64,000 nt of DNA from Asterella californica. Taxonomy: Eukaryota > Streptophyta > Marchantiopsida > Marchantiales > Aytoniaceae. Below the pieces are notes generated by a model, which saw only the letters and a list, made by a program, of their open reading frames with translations, was not told the origin of the DNA and made no database searches. The stretch is taken from NCBI GenBank assembly GCA_036924285.1, contig JAYKYS010000010.1, forward strand, positions 16,777,001-16,841,000, in the 5' to 3' direction. The translations under genes and the position numbers were made by a program. Positions 13,141-24,292 of the stretch are shown one piece after another; the first letter of the stretch is position 1, and every line of letters begins with the position of its first letter.

Positions 13141-13342
13141 TGTCCTCGTAAAACGACACAATCTGAGAATTAAGGTCTGGGTCTTATCTCCCAGCAACGC
13201 GTCAGCCCGGACTCCACTTATGTGTTATATCTTGTTGAGTTGGCTACTCCGAGACGAGTTAACATATATCATGAAATTATTTAATTATTTATAATATTTA
13301 ATTATAAAATATTTTTATAATATTTACACATTTTCTGATAAG

Positions 13343-13407
13343 AGAAAACGAAATTCACTGTACAAGACCGTTTTATCAGAAAACGAAATTCACTGTACAA
13401 GGCCGTT
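13343..13407. repeat. Direct repeat, 30 bp, 35 bp offset
   Basis: A segment beginning AGAAAACGAAATTCACTG occurs at 13343-13372 and again at 13378-13407 with one difference. Confidence 0.85.
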
Positions 13408-14320
13408 GGAGATGCTTATTCTCTCGAAGTCCATCACGTTCATATTTTTCCCGGTGTCTAGGAGTCCTCCCAAACTTGTTAGGCGTCTATCGTGCTGGTT
13501 GGGCTGGTCACTTCCTAAGATTGAGAACCATTCACTTCATATTCATTTCCTTTGTATATTTCACCTATCGATGAAGAATGGTCTCTTCTTGCCAGAAAAG
13601 TTAGATAATAAATTAAAATTATAATAAATTAATATATAAATAATAATAAGTTCTCGCACTTGCACCTTTAGAAGCTCTGCATTTTACTCATATCTTATGG
13701 TTTATATAAAGGTTTTTCGTGTTTTTGAATTTAAATTAAAAGTTGAAGTTATAAAATATTTTAATTATCCTTATCAACTTTTTAAAATTCACTCAACATT
13801 TCTATATTTTCTCGATAATCACAAATGAACAAAAATTCTTGAAAGTTAATCATGCATATTCACTTCCTAAGATCAAAATAAGCTTATTTAGTTATCGTGG
13901 ACACGTGCTGGTCAGAATACGACTTTGCAGTCTATATCGTGCAGTCTTTCTCCGCAGCTGCCGTTGTGAATAGCAATTAATAGTTACCAGTTTTCCAATA
14001 AACTGGCGGTCACAGTAACTAGCCGTCGCAGCCTAGGAAGGCGCAGTAACAGTTTACACTTCGCTAACTGTGGTCATGTTGTACTCACTATATCATTTAA
14101 TCTCTCACTTGGTTGTTTTTATTTCTCAACATCGTCTCCAACTCACAGTTTACGAGGAGCTTCAATTAAACTCGGATTTAACTCGCCTCATATAATTTTT
14201 TTATCGTGCGACTCATGCATGAATCCTGATCGTCAAAGAAGTGAGAAATAACGATTTGTGACTCCGAGTTAACTCTACTCATCTTCATTATGTCGTGCGA
14301 GTCTACATGATAATCCTGAA
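13408..14320. other. AT-rich spacer, no gene seen
   Basis: Mostly A/T with runs of TAATAT/ATTATA. Nothing recognised. Confidence 0.5.
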
Positions 14321-14445
14321 CATCGATGAAGTGACAAATCGATAGATGATAGAATCGACGAAGTGACAAATCGATACATGAATCCATCGATGACATGGAA
14401 TAATGATCTATCCTTACTTGTCACTTCATCGATCGATGCACGGCA
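14320..14445. repeat. Cluster of direct and inverted ATCGATGAAGTGACAA motifs
   Basis: Variants of CATCGATGAAGTGACAAATC occur twice in direct orientation (14321-14375), and CTTGTCACTTCATCGATCG (about 14417-14436) is an inverted copy. The cluster could form a stem and has no recognised function. Confidence 0.7.
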
Positions 14446-16082
14446 GGACAACTAATATGAGTAGAATATTAAAGCGTTGCCTCTGAGTACATAATTTAAA
14501 AGCCACCGCCTACACCGCAACTCACTACATTGCCTTCTAGACAATGGACAGCGCATGCAGATTCAAAAGAATTATGGCTGCTTCAAGGAGATCTCGCTGA
14601 GAACCGACGCAATTGTCATCGCTGGAACACTTCTGCACTGAACTCTCCTCGCTCGGAGAAATCAGTCAAATCCTCGTGCAGAGACATGGAAACGGTTCTA
14701 AGCGAGCCGCACATGCACTTCCTGAGTTTCTTCCTCAGCTCGAACAGAGAACATGCAATTCAATGGCCTGAGATTCGTCGACTGGACCCCGCCCTAGACC
14801 CACAACATCACTGCTTCAAGACGCATTGCTCTTTATGTCCACATGAAACGAGATTCGTGACATGCTCGTTTAACAGGAATTGGAAAACTTGACTTGCAAC
14901 ACGCAGCCTTCGATTCGGACACACAGTCCGCAGAGAACAAGAGACACATTGAAGGTCGGGAGCTCGGTGGGGTCGTTCGGTTCACAGTATGCAACAATCC
15001 TCAACAGAATTCAAAATAACTACACCGTCGAATGTTACTACGGCTGTCCAACGGTACCCCGCAGGAATCGTGAAGCATTTAAACGCGAAACTGTGACACC
15101 ACTGTAGGTCGTAGTACTTGAAATATGGCGGCTAATAAACCATAAACCGGCTTATATGGCCATCCTCGCTCGTGCGAGTGAATGTGAAATCTAGTCTGAG
15201 GCACAAGTGTCGAGCGGGACTGCCGGCGGTAGCCCACTTTGAGAGTGAAGTTGGTGAGCGATTTGCATCTACTGAAAATCTAGAGGTGGCGATCACGTAA
15301 TGGATCGTTGCGGTACAAGGCCTTCGGAGCAGCGGGGTCTATATACTCACATGGCCTCTCAACTTCCTTTCAGTTCTCTCGATGTGCTTGTTGATCTGGT
15401 ACGAGGTGGTGAATGTTTTGGCGCTGAATATAGAAAGTCCTCCTTAAGCTTTGACATCTGCATGCTCTTGACGAAAGTCATTGAATTAAAACGAGCATAA
15501 GCGTCTCCTGATCATGACAGGTCCGTGATGATTTTTCTTCCAGTTTCCACACTTAGTGTTTGTACGCTGCTCGCGATGCTTGAGGATCGTCTCATACTTG
15601 CACTGTGAAGGTCGAGATGTATACTTCTAGCACTAGCTTTCCAGCAGAGAACGTCGGCACCATGCTTCCTGTTATATTGTTGTTTTCAAGCTTAAAGTTG
15701 ATCTTCATATGGATTCAGGTTGTCAGACCCTCATGTCTGATTTCTGCATGCTATTCTATCTAACTATAATCATATTACCTAGTTTCGACTTCATCACTCG
15801 GCATTACAGTTCGACAATAATAAGCACGTCCTATCCTGGTGGTTACTTGGTCAGAGATCTGTCAGGTAAAAAGAATCTGGGCAGATATTGCTGAAGAATG
15901 TTGTCTATACATTTACGTAGACTGGTGCTGTGAGTTCGAGGCTTTGTGTCTTTGTCTGTAGGCGCGTCGTGACGCGATGTAAGTGAGTACCATCACTGTT
16001 CAGAAACTCTTGCGTTCTCCTGTTTGTAGTGTCTCTGAGCTAACTAGCAGTTTTGATTTCGTTCTGTTAAACTCTCAGGTTA
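14446..16082. other. No recognised gene; possible decayed exons
   Basis: A TATA-like AATTTAAAAGCC near 14495 is followed by open frames at 14530-14892 and 14880-15107 (plus). They are protein-like in composition but not recognised, and no splice model was found. The remainder up to the long frame at 16083 is T-rich with only short frames; it could be the 5' leader of the VLIG-like gene. Confidence 0.3.
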
Positions 16083-19000
16083 TTGAAATCCAAAGCCTTC
16101 CCGGAAATATTTGAGGCGACGGAACAAAAGTCTATACGGCATAACTTACGTACTATTGGCTCTACAACTGCGGGCTTTCCCTTGCGGTGGTTCCTGCCTG
16201 TCTTCTCATCTGATTCAATGTTCCGTTTTCAAGCTACGGGAGGAGCGGAAGACACTGAAATTGATTATGTCACAAAATATGGCCGATCGCAAAGGGAGGA
16301 GGGTGTGTTCGGGACGGGAGGTGTTACTATGGCGAGAGAAGGCGTCTCTAGACTGGATCGACGAGCTGTCACTGGAGGAGAACCTGTCTCTTCTCGAATT
16401 TTCAAGCTGATGGAGATTGGGCGCGACAGAGAAGACCCGTCCGATGTTGAGAAGGTGATCCTTCCGGAGGAGAATGTTTTCTCCCTCTGCAATAATTTGG
16501 CCTCTAACTCGGCCGAGACTGCGGATGGTCAAAGACTCATTGACTTCGCCAGACTGGACGCTGTGTCAAAGACAGTCGTTGGCTTCTATGGATGCAAGGG
16601 AATTATGATACAGCTGTTTCACAGGCTGGGAATCGCCAGTGAAGATCCCATTTGCAGGCAAATGACGAATGACAAGCTTCCTCCTGGGCTGTACGTGTGG
16701 TTGCGGGGAGAATCGGCCTTCGTTTTCTACTGGCATGAAGGCCAATCGCTCCCTTCTAGATCTGCTTCTCAAAGAAGTATGTCCTGCAATTTTGTCAGAC
16801 ACATAGTCGATTTGTGTGACACGGTATGTGTATGCTTAGACGACAGCAATTTGAAGGAAAGCCTTTTCACCAGTATCCAGAAGAAAGAAGGGACCCAGGC
16901 GCTTAAAATTGCACTCGTCAAAGCCAGTGAGAATAGAATATCTGTAAGTCCTGAATCTTCTAAAGTCACCAAAAGCTTCACTTCCGGGAAAAATCCGCGC
17001 GACTTCAAGTGGACCGAAGGTTCAAGTAGAGTTGCTTTGCTTGCTTCGTTTCCTCTGCCACCGAAGGTAAACACAACGCAGCACACGGGGAAGTTCCCAC
17101 GGAAAAAGTTCTCCTCTACGGTTGAATATTGGGAGTCCAACTACAGTTTGGACCTTAGTAGGCTGACTGATGCTGATCTTCTCGTGTTTCTTGAGACTGC
17201 AAAGTCGAAGCAATTTCAAGAATACAAGGATTTGCAAGTGACCTTTGAGAATAAGAAGGAACAGTGGATGCTGAAAAAGTCTGATACTGAAAAGCTAATA
17301 GAAGCTGAGGAGGAAAAGCTCCAGAAGCTTCTCACTTCTTGCATTAACAAATGCCTTGAGATTGAATTTCCCGCGGAGCATCTGCTTTTCAGTGCAGATC
17401 ATTCAAGCACAGAGACGGCAGAGCTCGAGCGGAACATGTCAACCGTGGCAGCATCAGAGGCGGAGTTGGTCTCGGTTCCTGCAAAGCTCCTCACGTTGGA
17501 AGAGAATCGTCACACTCTGAGGGAGCTGGAAAGTAAAATTCAAGAAGTGATTTTCGGGAAGAAATCTATGAAGCGGTTAGTGTATCCTGGTACCGAAGTT
17601 TACGTGCTTGGCCTGGAAAGGACATTTCTCAGGGTTGGGCGAACAGTATATACGTTGGAGTCCGATGCCGGGGAAACTGACAGCATGCAGCCCTTATGGC
17701 ACGGGGTGAATGTGAATCTGAAGGGCAATGGACGATATCTCCATGGCAAGCTTTACACCTCCCCAGACAGCAAGTCGGAAGCGTTTGTAGATGACAATCT
17801 ATTTGCACATGTTAAGCTGTCTAGCGGTAAGACAATTCAACTGGTTTTCAAGTCCACATGTTCTGATGGTCTAGAAAGCTGGTTGAGGGCAGAGGCACAG
17901 TCTCCAGTCATTAAAGATCTATATCGGAAGGCATGCCTCCTAGCTTGTGTTCTGCCAAATGTGAACGCGTACGTAAAAACTGCACCTAGGTGCAAAGGAA
18001 ACATCGTTAAGATGTTGCTGGAGTCAAGGGATATACTGCAACCGCTACAACGTGTCCTTACGGAGGAGTGTTACGACTCAGCAGAATCCTTATGGCAGTG
18101 GATCGGCTGTGAACAGTCGAGTCGCATGAATCCTAGTGACGAGTTCTCGACCGAAGTTTTGAACATTTCCGAGGACGTGAGGAAGACGTGCGTTGAGCTA
18201 TATGCAGCGCATCATGACATACTCGTATGGAGCATCTGCAGTGGGGCCCTCCAGAACTGTCGGAAATTTATTGCAGAGAAGATCAAGTCGATGCTTGACG
18301 ACGAATATGATATGCTAACAGCGAGCGCTGAGACGGCGAGGAAGGAGTTTCTCTCGAAGGTGAAGAGGGAACAATCACGGAAGTCCGAAGATGGATTAAC
18401 GTTGTGGATTGAGAGTTGCAGGTTCGCACATACACAGAAAGGGGCACGATATCTTCACTCGATTGATGGATCGCGAAGCAAGATTCGTGAGGTTTATGTT
18501 GCCTTCAAACAGCAGGAGCGAGAAGCTGAAAGTATCAGATGGAAAGCGTTCGAGCTGGCGCCATTGGAGGAAGAGGTGGAGAAATTATCCAGCGACCCGG
18601 CCGCGGAGTTTCTCCTGAATCCTTCATGCTCTGAAGGGAAAGACTTGATCGATATACCAGCTTTGGAGAAACTAGATAAGGTCTTTCTCCTTAGAGGGGG
18701 ACAGATACTGGTTTTCACTAAGGATACCAAAGGCAGTGAGCAACTGTGTCAGATATACCTCGGGCAAAAGATGGGTGTGAATCTGTCTTCGATGGATCTT
18801 GTCAGGAGCATTAACAGAGGGTATGAGATCCTGTGTTTCGAAGAAACAAGTAGATTTGTTGCTTTTTATATATATGGCTACGAGGATGATATCTCTCGTA
18901 TCACAATTTTCCGGTTTGACGACACGTTCCGTCACATGGATTGGACGGGGTTTGACATTCACTTAAGTGAGCACGAGGTAGGCCGTGTGCTGTGGATGGG

Positions 19001-20015
19001 TTTCGTGAGCGGCAGGAACGAGATTGCCTTCATCGATGAACAGAACCGACTACGTGTTTTTGCACTCAGTCAGCCCCCAATGGTAAGGCCGGGAAATGTT
19101 CATCTGGGAAGCAGCCCGATCGTCAACGCTCTGTTCTCGACGCAGGATTCTTGTCTACTGGTGTTGCGATTGGACCCAAAACCAGCGCCAGCTTCCACAG
19201 TTGAAGTTGCGGATGAAATCCATGACGACGTGGACTGTTCAATCGAGGGAGTTGATACGAGAAGCGATCTGAATTCCCCTCCGAAAATGGTCCCCAAAAA
19301 TCGAAGTCTGATCATGGACGTGTACAAGCTCGATAATTCGATAGTTCTTGTTGACTCGGTTAATCTACAACTAATGGAGGACGCACTGAACTTTCAGTTC
19401 GCTCTGGTGTCGTTTGAATCGCAACAACACTTAATGATTCACAGCAAATTGTCTCCACAACTAGTCACGTCAAATGTGTTGAAGATTGTGTCAGCCTCCG
19501 ACGTCTGTGAAGTACAGTCAGTACACACGACAACACGTCGAGCAGAGGAAGGACAAGAACCAGAATCTGCTCAAAGGTCCGAGAATTCACCAGTTCCAAT
19601 TCTGGATTACATCCCTGAAGTGTTTGACAAGTACGCGACCAGTCCTGCCCTGGCAGGCGTCAAAGCCAGGTCCCTGAAGCTTCTACTAATCGCGCGAAGG
19701 AGCACGATGTCAATGTTCCAAGAAGGTTCATATCCTTTGGAAGATAAGTGTTTGAAGTATGTGGAATCAGCAACCGAAAGGTTGAGGAAAGAGAACGGAA
19801 AGGATTTCACTACTCTGCAGATTCGAGCTGCATTCCACGACGTGACAAAAGCAAGTGATCTGGATGCTATAACCCAAGAGCTGTCATGTATGGAGCTAAA
19901 CTATGGGCCGAAGACTACCATGGGTTCTTGGGTACTTCGCCTCAGTCGTCTAGTACCCATTCAAATTGCAAGAGCAGGGAATAACCGCAGCTCTGCAACC
20001 GATGGTCGATGGTAA
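16083..20015 (+). CDS. VLIG-like giant protein, N-terminal part without GTPase core
   Basis: A single uninterrupted frame of 1310 residues. The first half is mixed helical with coiled-coil-like Lys/Glu stretches (about residues 380-500). The middle (about 860-1030) looks beta-rich, like propeller strands (LLRGGQILVFTKD, NEIAFIDEQNRLRVFAL). The end has FDKYATSPA and LVPIQIARA. From memory, that order and the IPIQIARA-type block just before a G domain match the very-large-inducible-GTPase-like proteins of non-seed plants. No P-loop (GxxxxGKS) is present here or downstream, and the next frame picks up sequence resembling the region after the G domain, so the GTPase core is apparently deleted. 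The start is uncertain: another frame near 16270-16410 also looks coding (LDWIDELSLEENLSLLEF), suggesting a frameshift. No function can be asserted; expression is unknown. Confidence 0.5.
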   Translation: MKSKAFPEIFEATEQKSIRHNLRTIGSTTAGFPLRWFLPVFSSDSMFRFQATGGAEDTEIDYVTKYGRSQREEGVFGTGGVTMAREGVSRLDRRAVTGGEPVSSRIFKLMEIGRDREDPSDVEKVILPEENVFSLCNNLASNSAETADGQRLIDFARLDAVSKTVVGFYGCKGIMIQLFHRLGIASEDPICRQMTNDKLPPGLYVWLRGESAFVFYWHEGQSLPSRSASQRSMSCNFVRHIVDLCDTVCVCLDDSNLKESLFTSIQKKEGTQALKIALVKASENRISVSPESSKVTKSFTSGKNPRDFKWTEGSSRVALLASFPLPPKVNTTQHTGKFPRKKFSSTVEYWESNYSLDLSRLTDADLLVFLETAKSKQFQEYKDLQVTFENKKEQWMLKKSDTEKLIEAEEEKLQKLLTSCINKCLEIEFPAEHLLFSADHSSTETAELERNMSTVAASEAELVSVPAKLLTLEENRHTLRELESKIQEVIFGKKSMKRLVYPGTEVYVLGLERTFLRVGRTVYTLESDAGETDSMQPLWHGVNVNLKGNGRYLHGKLYTSPDSKSEAFVDDNLFAHVKLSSGKTIQLVFKSTCSDGLESWLRAEAQSPVIKDLYRKACLLACVLPNVNAYVKTAPRCKGNIVKMLLESRDILQPLQRVLTEECYDSAESLWQWIGCEQSSRMNPSDEFSTEVLNISEDVRKTCVELYAAHHDILVWSICSGALQNCRKFIAEKIKSMLDDEYDMLTASAETARKEFLSKVKREQSRKSEDGLTLWIESCRFAHTQKGARYLHSIDGSRSKIREVYVAFKQQEREAESIRWKAFELAPLEEEVEKLSSDPAAEFLLNPSCSEGKDLIDIPALEKLDKVFLLRGGQILVFTKDTKGSEQLCQIYLGQKMGVNLSSMDLVRSINRGYEILCFEETSRFVAFYIYGYEDDISRITIFRFDDTFRHMDWTGFDIHLSEHEVGRVLWMGFVSGRNEIAFIDEQNRLRVFALSQPPMVRPGNVHLGSSPIVNALFSTQDSCLLVLRLDPKPAPASTVEVADEIHDDVDCSIEGVDTRSDLNSPPKMVPKNRSLIMDVYKLDNSIVLVDSVNLQLMEDALNFQFALVSFESQQHLMIHSKLSPQLVTSNVLKIVSASDVCEVQSVHTTTRRAEEGQEPESAQRSENSPVPILDYIPEVFDKYATSPALAGVKARSLKLLLIARRSTMSMFQEGSYPLEDKCLKYVESATERLRKENGKDFTTLQIRAAFHDVTKASDLDAITQELSCMELNYGPKTTMGSWVLRLSRLVPIQIARAGNNRSSATDGRW

Positions 20016-20029
20016 GTATGACCGGGACC

Positions 20030-20915
20030 GACGTATTAATCTTCTCAGGGAACACCTGAGATTCGCTTGCATCTTGGGCTGCTTGTACAGTGATGGGTAT
20101 CGGCCATTGATTTCCTTTGATGATCAGAAGCAGATACCAGACAAACCACTGGAGTTTGAAGGTGTCAAGTTTTCTATTCCCGATTTTCAGCTGAGACTCT
20201 CATGTTTTGGAAGTAGCAGAAATATCGATGATGTTCTGGATCATATAACTACGCAATTCGAACAGAGCTTTCCTAGAACAGGAACTAGCGATGAGCTTTG
20301 GCATCTCTCGTTAAAGAATTTTATTGATGCTCTTCTCGAGAGGCGAAAGCAGCGAGTCCTGGAATGGCTCAACGAGAATCTGGTTGACTTTCCGAGTGAC
20401 TCGGATTTGGAGCTAAGGGTACAAACGATGTGGATTCTGTCGCAGATGCAGGTGCAACTACTGCTTGCAGTAACATTTCCGCTGTGAGACAACGTGTCTC
20501 TCATGTGGCTACTTCTGCTTCAGAGAAATCGGTCACGGAGGTCTCCACCGCGGCATTCATGGCAACGTGAGGGATGTTAAGTACTTCGCCGAGTCCGAGG
20601 ATCCGGAGACTGACCTTCTGGACCGAAAATTCTCATGGGGAGCCAGGCGTAGCAGAGGTATGTAACATGCACTGCAAGGCACAGGGAACAGGACTTATCC
20701 ATCTGATCCGAGTTGACGCACTCAGCGTACTGGGAGCCCATGAGGTTTGAGGATCCGTGCAGTAAGGACGAGCGGGAGGAGTTCGGTTGGACGAACCATG
20801 ACAAACTTGTTGAACTGAGAGACACGCTCGGCTGTGTAGGAGGAGATTTTGTATACGTGGGACTGTTCAAAGGCACTGCCAAACTGTGGTAGAACTGGAA
20901 GCTCTGAAAGAAAAG
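20030..20915 (+). pseudogene. C-terminal remnant of the VLIG-like gene
   Basis: After a frame change near 20000, 20030-20487 encodes LREHLRFACILGCLYSDGYR, then LCFG-type and LKNFIDALLERRKQRVLEWL segments. Beyond a stop at 20487, fragments continue in shifting frames: HGGIHGNVRDVKYFAESEDP (about 20545-20605), AEVCNMHCKAQGTG (about 20655), YWEPMRFEDPCSKDEREEFG (about 20730-20790) and VYVGLFKGTAKLW before a stop near 20892. A cysteine-containing C-terminal region with a DPCS-x-x-E-R motif is what I recall at the end of VLIG-like plant proteins. Stops and frameshifts show decay. Confidence 0.45.
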
Positions 20916-22960
20916 CATGGTGGATAAGCTTCATATATATACACGGAGCTGATGGCTGTACGACGAACTCCAGATGCCTTCTTGAAGGCGAAATCTCCTT
21001 CTTGAAGCGATCAGCACAGAGAAAAAATTGCCTGTCCATACCATAATTGCAGTGCCCTACCGTAATTTTCTAGAGTGACGGTGGAAGCTTAAGCAATGGG
21101 GAAGCGTATCACATAAAGCAGATGACGGCTCTATATCCTGGCGATTAAGTGACTGACAAAGGCCGTGCTGTGCCGCATTTCTGACAAATCTGCACCGAAG
21201 CTAATTTCGTCGGATGTGACGCTTGTGCGCAGCTATGTTCAGGTTTATGGTAAACGACTTCAATGAGAACTTATGATATTCGGTGTGCGTGTGGAGAAAC
21301 AACCGACTCCAGTGTAGATATTCCTCCCCAAGACATTGCCTTACTTGCTGATGCTAGGGGCAGTGAAGGGGAGCGACTTTTGTAATAGCGAGAAGAGTAA
21401 TCCGTCGTGCTGGGGTTTTCTCGTTACGAGTCGGCTAGAGCGAACAAGGTTCTGCGGTTAGGTAGCTTTTAAGTGGTCCGGCAGTTGCTGTCAAGAAGAG
21501 TTTTGTTGCAAGCGATCTTCCCAGGCATTCAACCTCCGCACTGAATGAACTTTCGGGTGCGCTACCGCTCCCCTGTACTACTTTCGTATTAATGGGTGCC
21601 TCAGTTCATCACGGGAGCCGTCTTTTCTTCAATTTGGCGACTGTTTGGTGAACATCCCAACGAACTTCCCTTTGATCGGGTGAAGCTTGTGGAACTTGAT
21701 GGCTTGACGCAAGCATGGAATTCTCTTGTTCATTCCATTGTGTGGAAAGTTGTTGGCTTGGAAATCTGCCCTCCATTTATGTTCTGCGGATATGTAGACT
21801 GTCGCTCTGGAAGCTAAATCATCACGTCTGAAGTTTGTCAGTACCATCGTTGAATGGCTGCTGTTGAGCGTCCGTTTATGTACCTGGACTGCATTGAACA
21901 GAGTTTTGACAATTTAACTGTTTCTGCTTCTGTTTCAGTTAGTACGGCTGCTATACGGCTGCTATTCTTAAGTCAGAAATGGACAATCGGACGCTTGAGC
22001 AATCGGCCGTAGATAGAAGACTAGATAGCCACTGAATTTTAACACACCGCTATCAGATAAGAGGATTTTAGCGTAGCTATCGAAATAGAAGGGAGTTCCA
22101 GGGGGGTATAACTTCACTGGCTCGTATCTTATTCTGTATTCTCGTTTTTGAGTGACATCTATGAAAATGTGGATGAATCTTAAGAGTCTTCATGCTGAAC
22201 TTCATATGTATTATGTATTAAATACAGCGAAGCACACAGGCTGAAGCGTCGAAGCCATGTACATCTACGTCGGGGCATTTTCGTATCGCTCGAGTGTTGA
22301 AATTTTGAAAGCTTTTATCTTGCCAGCACGGTCACAGAGCATATTAATATTCAGCTTCCACTGAGCTGTCAATTTGTGTTGACGACGTGACGCTCTTGTC
22401 GGAGGACTCATTATTTGATCATCAGAGGGTTCCCGTCAGTGGGGAGCGGGTATCTTGGCGGTAACTTAAAACGTCAACCGTTCATATACTCGAATTTGAC
22501 TTGTAAAAGTTTCCGCATGTTTAAGTTCCAGAGATCAAACCCTGGCCGACGAGACCGTCACGTGAGACGGTATAACGCATTGTCGTTGGGCCAGAGTATA
22601 AGCAATAATAATTAGAACATTGTAGAGCTCCAAGCTTTTGAGAAGACAAGATCAGAGTGGGCCTTAAGTTGTCTGTGCCCATCCAGACACAAGATCGTCG
22701 ATTCAACCCTGAGTAACTTTTGCCTTGTTAAGCTGGTCCCATTCTCAACAAACTTAAGATCCTTAAACATACTCCGAACATTTAGCTGCACCAAAATATT
22801 GTGGTGCGTTCTTAGATCTCATCCTCTCCAAAACCCATTCCCTCTCATTCTTGCAACTAGCAACTATCCGTAAACTAGCACTGCTTCTTCGCATGTTTCG
22901 TCATCATCTTCAACAAAGTTATCCCTGCCTCTACTTATTTGAGAACCCTGTTCAACTGCT
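20916..22960. other. No recognised gene
   Basis: Only short frames are present, the longest protein-like one at 21596-21817 (plus, 73 codons, unknown). Nothing else is supported. Confidence 0.4.
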
Positions 22961-23222
22961 GGTAGTAACCTTAAGAAACTCTAGTATGAATAAAAGCTTG
23001 AATGGACCTGGCGCCGTGACAAACCGCAACAACAATCACGAGATTATCATAAATAACGACGCTAAGGACATCGATAACCAACACCACCCGGTGCATCATT
23101 CTTGTGATGCACTGTATTAGTCTGAAATGATTCGGTAATAATGTTACAATCACTAATTTCCTACTTCAACCCTGGAAACTCCTAGTGCAAAATTTCCGCC
23201 TAGAATGGCTAGACCACGCGAC

Positions 23223-23891
23223 CTAGAACTGCTCAGCCATGCGGCTGGAAACCGCCCTTAGTTTTGAGTACACCTTCCCTGCAGGAGACCCTAAAATCAA
23301 GCTACAGAGAGCATCACGTGCTACCCTGATGTTGGCGAAAGAACCTAAGATATGGATCCGCTGATCTGCAATAACAATACGCGTACGAGTCGAATTCTCA
23401 ATAGCGAATCTGGTTTTCCCACCTTTGCCTGAAAGTCGACCAATTGCTCGTGACAGATGCTCACCGCGGAGCGTCTTGACATCCTTAATTTCAAACGACT
23501 CTACATACAAATCGTCGAGCCTCAAGAGAGCGATAGCATCCTGGATGTCAAACCCAAGAACGAAGGCGTGCACGAAATCAGCACACTTCTGTAGAGATCC
23601 ACCGTCAGGCGTGTCAACCCTAGTCTTGAGCTCCACTTTCTTACTTTTCAGATTCATCCGCATGTCTATCTTCATCTGCTCGGTGATAGGAGTGTAAATC
23701 TCCATCCAGTGGGTCTTCAACGGGGTGTATCGGTGAGATGGAACGAAAACCTTCCTGAACTGGAATTTGCCACCACTCATCGCGTGGGCAGACAGAGGCT
23801 TAAACTTAGGCTTAGCAATCTCGTCCCCATTCCCATTCGCCTCAGCTCCTGTAGTTGTCACCTCCGCCTCCATCATCGTCGTCTCTGCCAT
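23223..23891 (-). CDS. PNO1: PNO1, KH-domain 18S rRNA processing factor
   Basis: An intact single-exon frame of 222 residues, ATG at 23889-23891. PNO1 (Dim2/Rrp20) is a conserved KH RNA-binding protein of nucleolar and cytoplasmic pre-40S particles. It binds the 3' end region of 18S pre-rRNA, partners NOB1 at cleavage site D and is needed for small-subunit maturation. Seen here: an acidic variable N-terminus (1-25), KFQFRKVFVPSHRYTPLKTHW (43-63), the conserved HAFVLGFDIQDAIALLRLDD (108-127), and a C-terminal KH fold with the loop GKGG at 155-158 and HILGSFANIRVARDALCSLI (180-199). The length is typical for the family. Telo-box motifs upstream fit a ribosome-biogenesis promoter. The ORF has no break; assignment is secure. 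Confidence 0.95.
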   Translation of the reverse strand: MAETTMMEAEVTTTGAEANGNGDEIAKPKFKPLSAHAMSGGKFQFRKVFVPSHRYTPLKTHWMEIYTPITEQMKIDMRMNLKSKKVELKTRVDTPDGGSLQKCADFVHAFVLGFDIQDAIALLRLDDLYVESFEIKDVKTLRGEHLSRAIGRLSGKGGKTRFAIENSTRTRIVIADQRIHILGSFANIRVARDALCSLILGSPAGKVYSKLRAVSSRMAEQF

Positions 23892-24089
23892 CCTACAGCC
23901 TCTGAATCAACTAAGAAAGCTGATAACGAAGTCCAGAAATCCACAGCTATCCACGCAGGCGACCTAGCCTGCTATGTTGATGCAGTTCTCCTCGAGCTTA
24001 CTAGCCTCAGGCTTCGCAGGAAACGAATTCCGTGATTCCGCTCCCTAAGATTCCAGCAGGACTCCCGATCTCACGAAAAGCACACGAAT

Positions 24090-24097
24090 AACCCTAA
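24090..24097 (-). promoter_or_regulatory. Telo-box-like motif (TAACCCTAAA)
   Basis: AACCCTAA lies about 200 bp upstream of the PNO1 start codon. Telo boxes are known in promoters of plant ribosomal-protein and ribosome-biogenesis genes. The function here is inferred. Confidence 0.5.
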
Positions 24098-24284
24098 AGC
24101 TTTCTCGATCCACAACTATGAAAACCCGAGTTCGATTGGCACGTCAATTTCGTCCTATTCCGCCTGCAGAACGGTGTTCGATTTTAAGGAAGCACGCCCA
24201 CTTCTGCAGCACGGTGCCGATCGAGACAGATCGCGAAAAGACCAGACAAATTCGAGTTTCGGGGTCTTTGTTCGTCGGCTCCCG

Positions 24285-24292
24285 AAACCCTA
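24285..24292 (-). promoter_or_regulatory. Telo-box AAACCCTA with GC-rich neighbour
   Basis: AAACCCTA is about 395 bp upstream of the PNO1 start and sits beside a GGGCCGGGCCGGCGGCCCGG tract (24305-24325). The latter contains GGCCC cores like those paired with telo boxes in plant growth-gene promoters. Confidence 0.5.

Noticed and set aside
23425..23967. Plus-strand frames opposite PNO1
   Set aside because: They are antisense shadows of a conserved, intact minus-strand gene.
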